From positions 5,146,001 through 5,210,000 of the forward strand of contig NZ_AP021901.1 in NCBI RefSeq assembly GCF_018325905.1: 64,000 nt of DNA. Reading direction: 5' to 3'. This DNA is from Pseudomonas sp. St316. GTDB taxonomy: Bacteria; Pseudomonadota; Gammaproteobacteria; Pseudomonadales; Pseudomonadaceae. Positions 54,555 to 63,560 of this stretch are shown piece by piece; position 1 is the first letter of the stretch, and each line of letters opens with the position of its first letter. The notes under the pieces are model-generated. The model ran no database searches. It was not told the DNA's origin and worked only from the letters and a program-made list of their open reading frames with translations. A program made the translations under genes and the position numbers.

Positions 54555-55808
54555 ATGAAACCCACACAGTACTTGTTCCCCAGCCTCATTGCCGTAGCCC
54601 TGACCAGCACCGCCCTGCCCGTCCTGGCCGCAGAGTCAGGGTTTGTCGAAGATGCCAAGGTCAACCTCAACCTGCGCAACTTCTACTTCAACCGCAACTT
54701 CACCAACTCGAATGCCACCCAAGGTAAAGCCGAGGAATGGACCCAGAGCTTCATCCTCGACGCCAAGTCCGGCTTCACTCAGGGTGTGGTCGGTTTCGGC
54801 GTGGATGTGCTGGGCATGTACTCGGTGAAGCTCGACGGCGGTCGTGGCACGGCCGGTACACAACTGCTGCCAGTGCACGACGACGGTCGCCCGGCCGATG
54901 ACTTCGGTCGCCTGGGCGTGGCCCTCAAGGCCAAGGTCTCGAAGACTGAGTTGAAGGTTGGTGAGTGGATGCCGGTGCTGCCGATCCTGCGTTCCGACGA
55001 CGGCCGTTCCCTGCCCCAGACCTTCCGTGGCGGCCAGGTAACCTCCACCGAAATCAGCGGCCTGACCCTCTACGGCGGCCAGTTCCGCGCCAACAGCCCG
55101 CGCAACGACGCGAGCATGGAAGACATGTCGATGAACGGCCGCGGCGCGTTCACCTCCGACCGGTTCAACTTCGGCGGCGGCGAGTATGCCTTCAACGAAA
55201 AACGCACCCAGGTCGGCGTCTGGTACGCGGAACTGTCCGACATCTACCAGCAGCAATATTTCAACCTGACCCACAGCCAACCCATCGGCGACTGGACCTT
55301 GGGCGCCAACCTCGGCTATTTCACTGGCAAGGAAAACGGCAGCGCCCTGGCCGGCGACCTGGACAACAAAACTACGTTCGCCATGCTCTCGGCCAAATAC
55401 GGTGGCAACACCTTCTATGTCGGCCTGCAAAAAGTCGGTGGCGACGATGCCTGGATGCGCGTCAACGGCACCAGCGGCGGCACCCTGGCGAACGACAGCT
55501 ACAACTCCAGTTATGACAATGCCAAGGAAAAATCCTGGCAACTGCGCCACGACTTCAACTTCGCCGCCGTCGGCGTGCCGGGCCTGACCCTGATGAACCG
55601 CTACATCAGCGGCGACAACGTGCATACCGCCACGGTCGACGATGGTAAGGAATGGGGTCGGGAAAGTGAGCTGGCTTATACCGTGCAGAGCGGCGCGCTG
55701 AAGAGCCTCAATGTGAAGTGGCGCAACTCGACGATGCGCCGGGATTACAGCACCAATGAGTTCGATGAGAACCGCTTGATCGTCAGCTATCCGATCAGCT
55801 TGCTGTAA
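54555..55808 (+). CDS. OprD-family outer-membrane porin
   Basis: A 417-aa porin precursor with Sec signal (about 1-25, ending VLAAE) and an 18-strand-type OprD barrel: VEDAKVNLNLRNFYFNRNF at the start, GEWMPVLPILRSDDGRSLPQTFRGG (constriction loop region), and a terminal strand ending in hydrophobic residues. Pseudomonas OprD homologues of the Occ group admit carboxylates. The PcaR-like box and the pca genes next door suggest uptake of 4-hydroxybenzoate or a similar aromatic acid. It is convergent with pcaC. Confidence 0.88.
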   Translation: MKPTQYLFPSLIAVALTSTALPVLAAESGFVEDAKVNLNLRNFYFNRNFTNSNATQGKAEEWTQSFILDAKSGFTQGVVGFGVDVLGMYSVKLDGGRGTAGTQLLPVHDDGRPADDFGRLGVALKAKVSKTELKVGEWMPVLPILRSDDGRSLPQTFRGGQVTSTEISGLTLYGGQFRANSPRNDASMEDMSMNGRGAFTSDRFNFGGGEYAFNEKRTQVGVWYAELSDIYQQQYFNLTHSQPIGDWTLGANLGYFTGKENGSALAGDLDNKTTFAMLSAKYGGNTFYVGLQKVGGDDAWMRVNGTSGGTLANDSYNSSYDNAKEKSWQLRHDFNFAAVGVPGLTLMNRYISGDNVHTATVDDGKEWGRESELAYTVQSGALKSLNVKWRNSTMRRDYSTNEFDENRLIVSYPISLL

Positions 55809-55837
55809 AAGCCAGATATGGATGGAGGCTGTACCAC

Positions 55838-55868
55838 CGTCATCGCGAGCAGGCTCGCTCCCACAGGG
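55838..55868. repeat. Single REP unit
   Basis: GTCATCGCGAGCAGGCTCGCTCCCACAGG, unpaired. Confidence 0.88.
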
Positions 55869-55908
55869 AATCGGTGTCGAGCACCAAAAGTGTGCTCACT
55901 GAGCATCC

Positions 55909-56002
55909 CGTGTGGGAGCGAGCTTGCTCGCGATGACTTTGGCACATCCAACATCATCGCCAACTGACCCACCGCCATCGCGAGCAAGCTCGCTCCCACA
56001 GG
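55909..56002. repeat. REP inverted pair
   Basis: GTGTGGGAGCGAGCTTGCTCGCGATG and CCATCGCGAGCAAGCTCGCTCCCACAG. Confidence 0.93.
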
Positions 56003-56040
56003 GATTTGTAGCGGATGGATGCCTGTGAGCGACTCAAAAA

Positions 56041-56136
56041 CTTGTGGGAGCGAGCCTGCTCGCGATGACGGTGGCACATTCAACATGGCCGCAAGCTGAC
56101 CCACCGCCATCGCGAGCAAGCTCGCTCCCACAGGGA
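56041..56136. repeat. REP inverted pair
   Basis: TTGTGGGAGCGAGCCTGCTCGCGATG and CCATCGCGAGCAAGCTCGCTCCCACAG; its spacer resembles that of the preceding pair, suggesting local duplication. Confidence 0.93.
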
Positions 56137-56150
56137 CTCAGGGTGTGGGC

Positions 56151-56543
56151 TTAACCCCGTGATTCGACGCCCAGTTCATCCCACACCGACTCGGCCAGGT
56201 GAAAGGTGGCGTTGGCCGCCGGGATGCCGCAGTAGATGGCGCTCTGCATGATCACTTCCTTGATCTCGCCGCGGCTCACGCCGTTGTTGGCGGCGGCGCG
56301 CAGGTGCAGCTTGAGTTCTTCGTTACGGTTCATGCCGATCAGCATGGCAATGGTGATCAGGCTGCGGGTGTGGCGCGGCAGGCCCGGGCGGGTCCAGATG
56401 TCGCCCCAGGCGTGGCGGGTGATCATCTCCTGGAACTCGCTGTTGAACTCAGTCAGCGCATTGAGGCTGCGGTCGACATGGGCGTCGCCCAGCACCGCGC
56501 GGCGAACTTGCATGCCTTCGTCGTAACGTTGTTTCTCGTCCAC
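56151..56543 (-). CDS. pcaC: 4-carboxymuconolactone decarboxylase
   Basis: Converts 4-carboxymuconolactone to 3-oxoadipate enol-lactone. The 130-aa CMD-family protein has RRAVLGDAHVDRSL, RHAWGDIWTRPGLPRHTRSLITIAMLIGMNR and HLRAAANNGVSRGEIKEVIMQSAIYCGIPAAN, covering the catalytic His and Cys regions. The GTG start at 56543 (VDEKQRYDEGM) has TGAGGAG upstream and matches homologues that begin MDEKQRYD. It is the last gene of the pcaTBDC series, 10 bases after pcaD. Confidence 0.93.
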   Translation of the reverse strand: MDEKQRYDEGMQVRRAVLGDAHVDRSLNALTEFNSEFQEMITRHAWGDIWTRPGLPRHTRSLITIAMLIGMNRNEELKLHLRAAANNGVSRGEIKEVIMQSAIYCGIPAANATFHLAESVWDELGVESRG

Positions 56544-56553
56544 AAAAAACTCC

Positions 56554-57354
56554 TCAGGCGCGGCTGGAATCAAGTAGGAAATCCAGCACCCGCGCGCTGA
56601 ACGCGGCGCCGGCCTGGACGTTGGACAGGTGCGCGGCGTAGAACTCGGCGTACTCGGCCCCACGGACCCGCTCCTGGATAAAGTGCCCACCCGACGGCGG
56701 CGTCACGGCATCTTCAGTGCCGGCGATCACCAGCAGCGGCACGCGGATCGACGCCAGTTGCTCACGGAAGTCGGCATCACGCACCGCCGCACAGTTGGCC
56801 GCATAGCCCTGGGGCGAAGTGGCGGCGAGCATGTCAGTGATTTTTTTTGCGGTCGCAGGCTGGGCCTGGGCAAAGTCGGGGGTAAACCAACGGGCAATCG
56901 AGGCGTCACGCAACGCCACCATCGCCGCCTTGCCGTCACGCAGCACGGTTTCGATGCGCGGGTTCCACACCGACGGATCGCCGATCTTGGCCGCGGTGTT
57001 GCACACCACCAATTTGTGCAGACGTTCGCCGGCATTGATTCCCAACCACTGGCCGATCAGCCCCCCCATGGACAAGCCACAAAAGTGCACCTTGTCGATA
57101 TGCAAGGAATCGAGCATGGCCAGTACATCGCGTCCCAGTTGTTCGATGCTGTACGGTCCTTCGGTGACCAGCGACTGGCCATGGCCGCGCGTGTCGAAGC
57201 GCAACACGCGAAAGTGTTCGCTGAAGGCCGCAACCTGCTCATCCCACATGTGCAAATCGGTGCCCAGGGAGTTGGAGAGCACCAACACAGGGGCGTCTTG
57301 CGGCCCATCAAAACGATAGTTCAGATCGCCCTCGGCGAGTTTGACGAATCCCAC
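56554..57354 (-). CDS. pcaD: 3-oxoadipate enol-lactonase
   Basis: Hydrolyses 3-oxoadipate enol-lactone to 3-oxoadipate. A 266-aa alpha/beta hydrolase with the nucleophile Ser95 in GLSMGG, an oxyanion region SNSLGTDLHMWD and the catalytic Asp/His in the last quarter. Between pcaB and pcaC, with 12- and 10-base gaps. Confidence 0.93.
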   Translation of the reverse strand: MGFVKLAEGDLNYRFDGPQDAPVLVLSNSLGTDLHMWDEQVAAFSEHFRVLRFDTRGHGQSLVTEGPYSIEQLGRDVLAMLDSLHIDKVHFCGLSMGGLIGQWLGINAGERLHKLVVCNTAAKIGDPSVWNPRIETVLRDGKAAMVALRDASIARWFTPDFAQAQPATAKKITDMLAATSPQGYAANCAAVRDADFREQLASIRVPLLVIAGTEDAVTPPSGGHFIQERVRGAEYAEFYAAHLSNVQAGAAFSARVLDFLLDSSRA

Positions 57355-57366
57355 AACAGTCTCCTT

Positions 57367-58731
57367 TCAGGCGTTAAAGGCAAGGTGTTCGGCCACCGCT
57401 CGGGCCACCCAGGTCTGGGCTTGTCCGAGGTAGTGGGCGGGGTTGAGCAAATGATCGAGTTCGGCGGCGGACAGTTGCTCGGTGACCTGGGGTTCGTCCC
57501 CCAGCACCTGACGCAAATGCCGGTGTTCGGCCACGACGCGCTTGCAGCATTGCTCCAGCAGATGGTGCGCCGTGTCACGCCCCACACGCTGGGCCAGGAC
57601 GATGCTCACCGCTTCGGCCAGCACCAATCCCTGGGTCAATTCCAGGTTGCGGGCCATGCGCGCCGCATCCACTTCCAGCCCTTCGGCCAGCAGCCGCGCC
57701 TGTTGCAAGGCACCAGAGACCAGGCAGCAGATCTCCGGCAAGGTTTCCCATTCGGCGTGCCACAGGCCCAGGCTGCGCTCGTGTTCCTGGGGCATGGCGC
57801 TGAACAGCGTCGACAACAAGCCAGGCACCCGCGTCGCCGCGCCGATCAGCACGGCCGCGCCCACTGGGTTGCGCTTGTGCGGCATGGTGGACGAACCGCC
57901 CTTGCCCGGCGCCGACGACTCGAACGCTTCGCCGGCCTCGGTTTGCATCAACAGGCTGATGTCGCGGCCCAGCTTGCCCAGGCTGCCAGCGATCAAACCC
58001 AGCACCGAGCCAAACTCCACCAGGCGATCGCGCTGGGTGTGCCACGGCTGTTCCGGCAGGTTCAGTTGCAACTCGGCGGCCAGGGCTTCGGCGACAGGCA
58101 GCGCCTGCTCCCCCAACGCCGCCAGGGTTCCGGAAGCGCCGCCGAACTGCAGCACCAGCAAGCGCGGCTTGAGTTCCCGCAAGCGTTGGCGACTGCGGGT
58201 GATCGCCCCCAGCCAACCGGCGATTTTCATGCCCAAGGTCACTGGCGTCGCGTGTTGCAGCCAAGTGCGACCGGCCAACGGTGTGGCGGCGTAGCGTTCG
58301 GCTTGGCGGGCCAGGGTGTCGGCCAGTTGCGCCAATTCGCCTTCGATCAAGCCCAGCGCCTGGCGCAATTGCAGCACCAGCCCGCTGTCCATCACGTCCT
58401 GGCTGGTCGCGCCCAGGTGCACATAGCGCTCGGCCTCGGCGCTCTGGCTGGCGATGCGCTTGCCCAACGCCTTGACCAGCGGGATCGCCGAATTGCCGGC
58501 ACTGGCAATCGCTTCGCTCAATGCCGAAAAATCGTACAACTGGGCACGGCAGGCGTTCTCGATTGGCGCCACCGCGTCCTGGGGGATCAAACCTACCCGC
58601 GCCTCGGCCCGGGCCAGCGCCGCCTCGACATCCAGCATGGCCTGGACCCGCCCCGCATCGCAGAACACCTCGCGCATGTCGCGGGCGGTGAAGTAGGCAT
58701 CGAACAGCTGATTGCCCGGTCGTTCGCTCAT
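57367..58731 (-). CDS. pcaB: 3-carboxy-cis,cis-muconate cycloisomerase
   Basis: Lactonises 3-carboxymuconate. A 454-aa protein of the fumarase/aspartase superfamily; the signature loop GGSSTMPHKRNPVGA and the earlier HLGATSQDVMDSG are clear. The C-terminal domain has normal length. Lies 45 bases after pcaT. Confidence 0.94.
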   Translation of the reverse strand: MSERPGNQLFDAYFTARDMREVFCDAGRVQAMLDVEAALARAEARVGLIPQDAVAPIENACRAQLYDFSALSEAIASAGNSAIPLVKALGKRIASQSAEAERYVHLGATSQDVMDSGLVLQLRQALGLIEGELAQLADTLARQAERYAATPLAGRTWLQHATPVTLGMKIAGWLGAITRSRQRLRELKPRLLVLQFGGASGTLAALGEQALPVAEALAAELQLNLPEQPWHTQRDRLVEFGSVLGLIAGSLGKLGRDISLLMQTEAGEAFESSAPGKGGSSTMPHKRNPVGAAVLIGAATRVPGLLSTLFSAMPQEHERSLGLWHAEWETLPEICCLVSGALQQARLLAEGLEVDAARMARNLELTQGLVLAEAVSIVLAQRVGRDTAHHLLEQCCKRVVAEHRHLRQVLGDEPQVTEQLSAAELDHLLNPAHYLGQAQTWVARAVAEHLAFNA

Positions 58732-58776
58732 AAACAGTCCTTGGATGCGCCCGCCTCTCGGTCGGGCGCGGTGGTG

Positions 58777-60072
58777 TCAAAGGTCGTGATGCAAATACGC
58801 CGGTTGCTTGGGCAGGCGCAGGCTAAACAGAAACGCCACCACCATCATCACCGTGACGTACCAATAAAATGCGTTTTCCATGCCTTGGGCCTTCAGGCTC
58901 AGGGCGACGTACTCGGCCGAGCCACCAAAAATCGCATTGGCCACCGCATAGGCCAACCCTACCCCCAGCGCCCGTACTTCGGGTGGAAACATTTCAGCTT
59001 TTACCAATCCGCTGATGGAGGTGTAGAAGCTGACGATCGCCAGCGCCAGGGTAATCAGCACAAACGCCAGGAACGGGCTGCTGATACTTTTGAGGGTCAG
59101 CAGGATCGGCACTGTGCACAAGGCGCCCAGAGCGCCGAACCAGAGCATGGAATTACGCCGACCGATCTTGTCCGCCAGCATGCCGAACAGCGGCTGCATG
59201 CACATATAGAGGAACAGCGCGCCGGTCATGATGTAGCTGGCGGTCTTGGCGTGCAGGCCAGCCGTGTTCACCAGGTACTTCTGCATGTACGTGGTGAAGG
59301 TGTAGAAAATCAGCGAGCCGCCGGCGGTGTAGCCGAGCACGGTGATGAACGCGGCCTTGTGGCTGCGAAACAGTGCCGCGATGCTGCCGGCATCCTTGTT
59401 CTCGCGCATTTCCTTGCTGCTGGTTTCCTTCAGGGAACGGCGCAGGAACAGGGAAATCAATGCAGCCACGGCGCCCACCACGAATGGAATCCGCCAGCCA
59501 TAGGCACGCAGTTCGTCTTCGCTGAGCAACTGTTGCAGGATCACCACCAGCGACACCGCCAGCAATTGCCCGCCGATCAGCGTCACGTACTGGAACGAGG
59601 CGAAAAAGCCACGTTGGCCCTTGAGGGCGACTTCGCTCATGTAGGTGGCCGTGGTGCCGTATTCGCCACCCACCGACAGGCCCTGCAGCAAGCGCGCGAA
59701 CAACAGCAACAGCGGCGCCCAGACGCCGATGTCCTTGTAGGTGGGAAGGCAGGCGATGAGCAACGAGCCGAAGCACATCATCAGCACCGAGATCATCATC
59801 GAGTTCTTGCGCCCATGACGATCCGCCACCCGGCCGAAAATCCAGCCGCCGATGGGTCGCATCAGGAACCCGGCGGCGAACACACCGGCCGTGTTGACCA
59901 GTTGCACCGTAGGGTTGTCCGAGGGGAAGAACGCTGGCGCGAAATAAATCGCGCAGAACGCGTAGACGTAGAAGTCGAACCATTCGACCAGGTTGCCGGA
60001 TGAGGCACCGACGATGGCGAAGATGCGCTTGCTGCGTTCTTCGCCGGTGTAGTGGCTGGTTGGGGTGGTCAT
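58777..60072 (-). CDS. pcaT: MFS transporter PcaT (3-oxoadipate/dicarboxylate uptake)
   Basis: A 431-aa permease of the metabolite:H+ symporter (alpha-ketoglutarate/shikimate) branch: [18 protein letters not shown] at helix 1, motif [19 protein letters not shown], and [21 protein letters not shown]. In P. putida PcaT imports 3-oxoadipate and stands in the same pcaTBDC order. Preceded by a 196-base gap with a REP pair that may separate it from pcaHG. Confidence 0.9.
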   Translation of the reverse strand: MTTPTSHYTGEERSKRIFAIVGASSGNLVEWFDFYVYAFCAIYFAPAFFPSDNPTVQLVNTAGVFAAGFLMRPIGGWIFGRVADRHGRKNSMMISVLMMCFGSLLIACLPTYKDIGVWAPLLLLFARLLQGLSVGGEYGTTATYMSEVALKGQRGFFASFQYVTLIGGQLLAVSLVVILQQLLSEDELRAYGWRIPFVVGAVAALISLFLRRSLKETSSKEMRENKDAGSIAALFRSHKAAFITVLGYTAGGSLIFYTFTTYMQKYLVNTAGLHAKTASYIMTGALFLYMCMQPLFGMLADKIGRRNSMLWFGALGALCTVPILLTLKSISSPFLAFVLITLALAIVSFYTSISGLVKAEMFPPEVRALGVGLAYAVANAIFGGSAEYVALSLKAQGMENAFYWYVTVMMVVAFLFSLRLPKQPAYLHHDL

Positions 60073-60160
60073 GGGTTATTCACTCTTAGGGACTCAACAA
60101 AGTCTAGACACACTTCGTAACAGTCCCGTTCCACAGTATTGCGTTGCTTATACTGGCGCT

Positions 60161-60252
60161 ATCGCGGGCAAGCCTTGCTCCCACAGAGGTTGCAGCCATT
60201 ACCCACAACCTGTTGTGCACGCCTTGTGGGAGCAAGGCTTGCCCGCGATGGC
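60161..60252. repeat. REP inverted pair between pcaG and pcaT
   Basis: TATCGCGGGCAAGCCTTGCTCCCACAGA and CTTGTGGGAGCAAGGCTTGCCCGCGATGG, in outward orientation. Confidence 0.92.
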
Positions 60253-60268
60253 GCTCCTGCTGGCACAC

Positions 60269-60835
60269 TCAATAATCGAAGAACACCGTCTCGGCATCCG
60301 TGCCCTGCAGAATCACGTTCCACTGATACACACCCGACGCATCGGGCTTGCTCACGATCGTGGCGCGACGCTCCTCGGGTACACAGGCCAGCAGCGGGTC
60401 GGTTTCGTTGGCCGGTTCGCCGTCGAAGTAGATGCGCGTCAGCAAATGCTTGACCAGCCCGCGAGCGAACACCAGCACCACCAAGTGCGGGGCCTGGGTC
60501 GTGCCTTCCAATCCCGGCACAGTGCCCGGCTTGATGGTGGTGAAGCGGAAGCGCCCTTCGGCATCCACCGGCACCCGGCCAAAGCCTTCGAAGTGCGGGT
60601 CCAGGGGTTTGTCCTGGTCGTCTTCCGGGTGGGCGTATTTACCGGCGGCGTTGGCCTGCCAGACTTCCAGCATCGCGTCGTTGACGAACTGGCCATTGCC
60701 GTCGACCACCTGCCCGGTGATCGCCACGCGCTGGCCGAGGGTTTGTGCGACGGTCAGGTCTTCGCGGTTCAGCCAGGTCAGGCCGATGTGGTAGTAAGGG
60801 CCAACGGTGTGGGACGTGGTGGCGGTGAGCGTCAT
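60269..60835 (-). CDS. pcaG: Protocatechuate 3,4-dioxygenase alpha subunit
   Basis: Non-iron subunit of the intradiol dioxygenase. The 188-aa protein has SHTVGPYYHIGLTW, VWQANAAGKYAHPEDDQDKPLDPHFEGFGR and PHLVVLVFARGLVKHLLTRIYFDGE, all typical. The iron ligand Tyr/His set is incomplete, as is normal for alpha. One base after pcaH, so translationally coupled. Confidence 0.94.
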   Translation of the reverse strand: MTLTATTSHTVGPYYHIGLTWLNREDLTVAQTLGQRVAITGQVVDGNGQFVNDAMLEVWQANAAGKYAHPEDDQDKPLDPHFEGFGRVPVDAEGRFRFTTIKPGTVPGLEGTTQAPHLVVLVFARGLVKHLLTRIYFDGEPANETDPLLACVPEERRATIVSKPDASGVYQWNVILQGTDAETVFFDY

Positions 60836-60836
60836 C

Positions 60837-61541
60837 TTATTTCTCCATCGGCGTGGCATCGCGGCCGCGCAAGACGATGTCCCAGCGGTAACCGAGGGCG
60901 TAGTGAGGGACGGTTTTTTCGAGGTCGAAACGGGCGATCAGACGTTCCTTGGCGCGGGTGTCCGGCACGCAGTTGTAGATCGGGTCGTATTCCAGCAACG
61001 GGTCGCCCGGGAAGTACATCTGCGTCACCAGGCGCGTCAGGATACTCGGCCCGAACAGTGAGAAATGGATGTGCGCCGGGCGCCAGGCGTTGTGGTGGTT
61101 GCCCCACGGATAAGCACCAGGCTTGATGGTCTGGAACTGATACCAGCCGTCGGCATCGGTGACGGTGCGACCGGTGCCGGTGAAATTTGGGTCCAGGGGC
61201 GCGTCATGGTTGTCGCGGTCATGGTTGTAGCGACCGGCGGCGTTGGCCTGCCAGATCTCCACAAGGATGCCTGGCACTGGCAGGCCATTCTCATCCAGCA
61301 CGCGCCCGTGAATGATGATCCGCTCCCCCAATGGCTCGCCGGCATGTTGGGCGGTCAGGTCATGGTCCTTCTCTTGGACGCGGTCGGCACCGACAGTCGG
61401 GCCGGTAATTTCCGACAGCGAATGAGGCAGGAACACCAATGGCTTGGACGGCGAGCGCAGGTTGGTGGACTGGTATGGCGGGTGCAGATACTCCGGCTGG
61501 GTGCCCGCTTGAGGGCGACGATAACCAGGCTTGTCAGTCAT
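60837..61541 (-). CDS. pcaH: Protocatechuate 3,4-dioxygenase beta subunit
   Basis: Iron(III)-containing catalytic subunit that cleaves protocatechuate between its hydroxyls. The 234-aa protein shows the ligands in GRYNHDRDNHDAP (Tyr), GAYPWGNHHNAWRPAHIHFS (Tyr and two His). Starts 37 bases after pcaF. Confidence 0.95.
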   Translation of the reverse strand: MTDKPGYRRPQAGTQPEYLHPPYQSTNLRSPSKPLVFLPHSLSEITGPTVGADRVQEKDHDLTAQHAGEPLGERIIIHGRVLDENGLPVPGILVEIWQANAAGRYNHDRDNHDAPLDPNFTGTGRTVTDADGWYQFQTIKPGAYPWGNHHNAWRPAHIHFSLFGPSILTRLVTQMYFPGDPLLEYDPIYNCVPDTRAKERLIARFDLEKTVPHYALGYRWDIVLRGRDATPMEK

Positions 61542-61578
61542 GAAGCATTCCTCGGTTTCTTATTAGTAGAGCGACGCA

Positions 61579-62781
61579 TCAGACGCGCTCGATTGCCAAT
61601 GCCAGACCCTGGCCGACGCCGACGCACATGGTCGCCAGGCCTTTTTTGCCGCCGGTCTTTTCCAGGTGGTGCAGCGCCGTCAGTACCAAGCGCGCCCCGC
61701 TCATGCCCAGTGGATGGCCGAGGGCGATGGCGCCGCCGTTCGGGTTGACCTGGGGAGCATCGTCCGCCAGCCCCAAATCGCGCAACACCGCCAGGCCCTG
61801 GCTGGCAAACGCTTCATTGAGTTCGATCACATCGAAATCCGCGACCGCCAGGCCCAGGCGCTCAGTAAGCTTGCGCACCGCCGGCACCGGACCGACGCCC
61901 ATCACTCGGGGTGCCACGCCGGCACTGGCCATGCCCAGCACTTTGCCGCGGGGCGTCAGGCCGTGCTTCTTCACTGCTTCGGCCGACGCCAGGATCAGTG
62001 CAGCCGCGCCGTCGTTGACACCCGAGGCGTTGCCGGCAGTGACGGTCTTGTCGGGGCCGTTGACCGGCTTGAGTTTGCTCAAGGTCTCCAGCGTGGTGTC
62101 GGCGCGGGGATGCTCGTCCTGCTCGACCACGGTTTCACCTTTTTTATGGGTGATGCGCACTGGAACGATTTCTTCGGCGAAAAACCCTGCCGCCTGGGCC
62201 GCTGCCGTGCGCTGTTGGCTGCGCAAGGCGAAAGCGTCCTGGTCGGCACGGGACACGGCGTAGTCATCGGCCACGTTATCAGCGGTCTGCGGCATCGCAT
62301 CCACGCCGTACTGGGCTTTCATCAATGGGTTGATGAAGCGCCAGCCGATGGTGGTGTCTTCCAGCTTCATGTTGCGGGAAAACGCCGCGTCCGCCTTGCC
62401 CATCACGAACGGCGCACGGGACATCGACTCCACCCCACCGGCGATGGCCAGTTCCATCTCACCGCTGGCGATGGCGCGGAACGCGGTGCCGACGGCGTCC
62501 ATGCCCGAGGCGCAGAGGCGGTTGAGGGTCACGCCGGGGATGCTTTCCGGCAGGCCCGCCAACAGCAGCGCCATGCGCGCCACATTGCGGTTGTCTTCGC
62601 CGGCCTGGTTGGCGCAGCCGAGAAACACTTCGTCCACCGCGCTCCAGTCCACCGAAGGGTTGCGCTCCATCAGCGCCTTGATCGGCACGGCCGCCAGGTC
62701 GTCGGCGCGCACGGCGGACAAACCGCCGCCAAACCGACCGATAGGGGTTCGAATCGCATCACAGATATAAACGTCGCGCAT
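61579..62781 (-). CDS. pcaF: Beta-ketoadipyl-CoA thiolase
   Basis: Last step: 3-oxoadipyl-CoA to succinyl-CoA and acetyl-CoA. A 400-aa thiolase with active Cys90 ([10 protein letters not shown]), [12 protein letters not shown] and the terminal [16 protein letters not shown] with the second Cys. N-terminus [18 protein letters not shown] is the PcaF signature. The ATG overlaps the pcaJ stop (TGATG). Confidence 0.95.
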   Translation of the reverse strand: MRDVYICDAIRTPIGRFGGGLSAVRADDLAAVPIKALMERNPSVDWSAVDEVFLGCANQAGEDNRNVARMALLLAGLPESIPGVTLNRLCASGMDAVGTAFRAIASGEMELAIAGGVESMSRAPFVMGKADAAFSRNMKLEDTTIGWRFINPLMKAQYGVDAMPQTADNVADDYAVSRADQDAFALRSQQRTAAAQAAGFFAEEIVPVRITHKKGETVVEQDEHPRADTTLETLSKLKPVNGPDKTVTAGNASGVNDGAAALILASAEAVKKHGLTPRGKVLGMASAGVAPRVMGVGPVPAVRKLTERLGLAVADFDVIELNEAFASQGLAVLRDLGLADDAPQVNPNGGAIALGHPLGMSGARLVLTALHHLEKTGGKKGLATMCVGVGQGLALAIERV

Positions 62782-63560
62782 CAGGCTTCTCCCGGTGCCT
62801 GGCCGTGGGCCGCCGCGGTACGAGCTTCCAGGTCGCGCAGTGCGCGCAGCTCCACTTCGGTCGGTTCGGCGGTGGTTTGCACCTGATCGGCGAAACGAAT
62901 CGCCCACCCGGTGGCGGCAATGACTTGCTCGCGGGTCACGCCGGGGTGCAGCGCGGTGACCACGAACTCATGGGTGTCGGCTTCCGGTTCCATGATGCAC
63001 AAGTCGGTGATGATACCGACGGGACCGGCGCCTGGCAGGCCCAGGCGCTTGCGCGAATCGCCGCCTTCGCCGTGGCCGACCGAGGTGATGAAATCCAGCT
63101 TGTCGACAAACGAGCGAGCCGACTGCTTGAGGATGATCAACACGCTCTTGGCAGAGCCGGCGATTTCCGGCGCGCCACCGGCACCCGGCAAGCGGACTTT
63201 CGGCTGATGGTAGTCGCCCACCACCGTAGTGTTGATGTTGCCGAAACGGTCGACCTGGGCTGCGCCGAGGAAACCGACGTCGATGCGTCCGCCTTGCAGC
63301 CAGTAGCGAAAAATCTCACCGGTCGGTACGACGGTGTCAGCGGTTTCCGCCAGCTCACCGTCGCCGATGGACAGTGGCAGTACGCTGGGCTTGGCACCGA
63401 TCGGGCCGGATTCGTAGATCAGCACGACGTCCGGCGACGACGTCAGCCGCGCCAGGTTGGCCGCTTTCGACGGCAGGCCGATGCCAACGAAGCACACGGC
63501 ATTGTTCTTCAAGCGACGCGCCGCGGCGACGGTCATCATTTCGTTGGTGGAGTAAGTCAT
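62781..63560 (-). CDS. pcaJ: 3-oxoadipate CoA-transferase subunit B
   Basis: Transfers CoA from succinyl-CoA to 3-oxoadipate together with PcaI. A 259-aa family I CoA-transferase subunit; the catalytic Glu is in [12 protein letters not shown], and [12 protein letters not shown] precedes it. Overlaps pcaI by 4 bases (ATGA). Confidence 0.93.
   Translation of the reverse strand: MTYSTNEMMTVAAARRLKNNAVCFVGIGLPSKAANLARLTSSPDVVLIYESGPIGAKPSVLPLSIGDGELAETADTVVPTGEIFRYWLQGGRIDVGFLGAAQVDRFGNINTTVVGDYHQPKVRLPGAGGAPEIAGSAKSVLIILKQSARSFVDKLDFITSVGHGEGGDSRKRLGLPGAGPVGIITDLCIMEPEADTHEFVVTALHPGVTREQVIAATGWAIRFADQVQTTAEPTEVELRALRDLEARTAAAHGQAPGEA

Larger units (their letters stand above)
55809..56150. other. 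REP-filled intergenic region between the porin gene and pcaC
   Basis: 342 bases without a gene, almost wholly REP sequence: a single unit and two complete inverted pairs. Confidence 0.9.

Noticed and set aside
56629-60003. An 1124-aa plus-strand open frame
   Set aside because: It runs antisense through pcaD, pcaB and pcaT; composition rich in His, Gln and Arg is typical of shadow frames in high-GC DNA.
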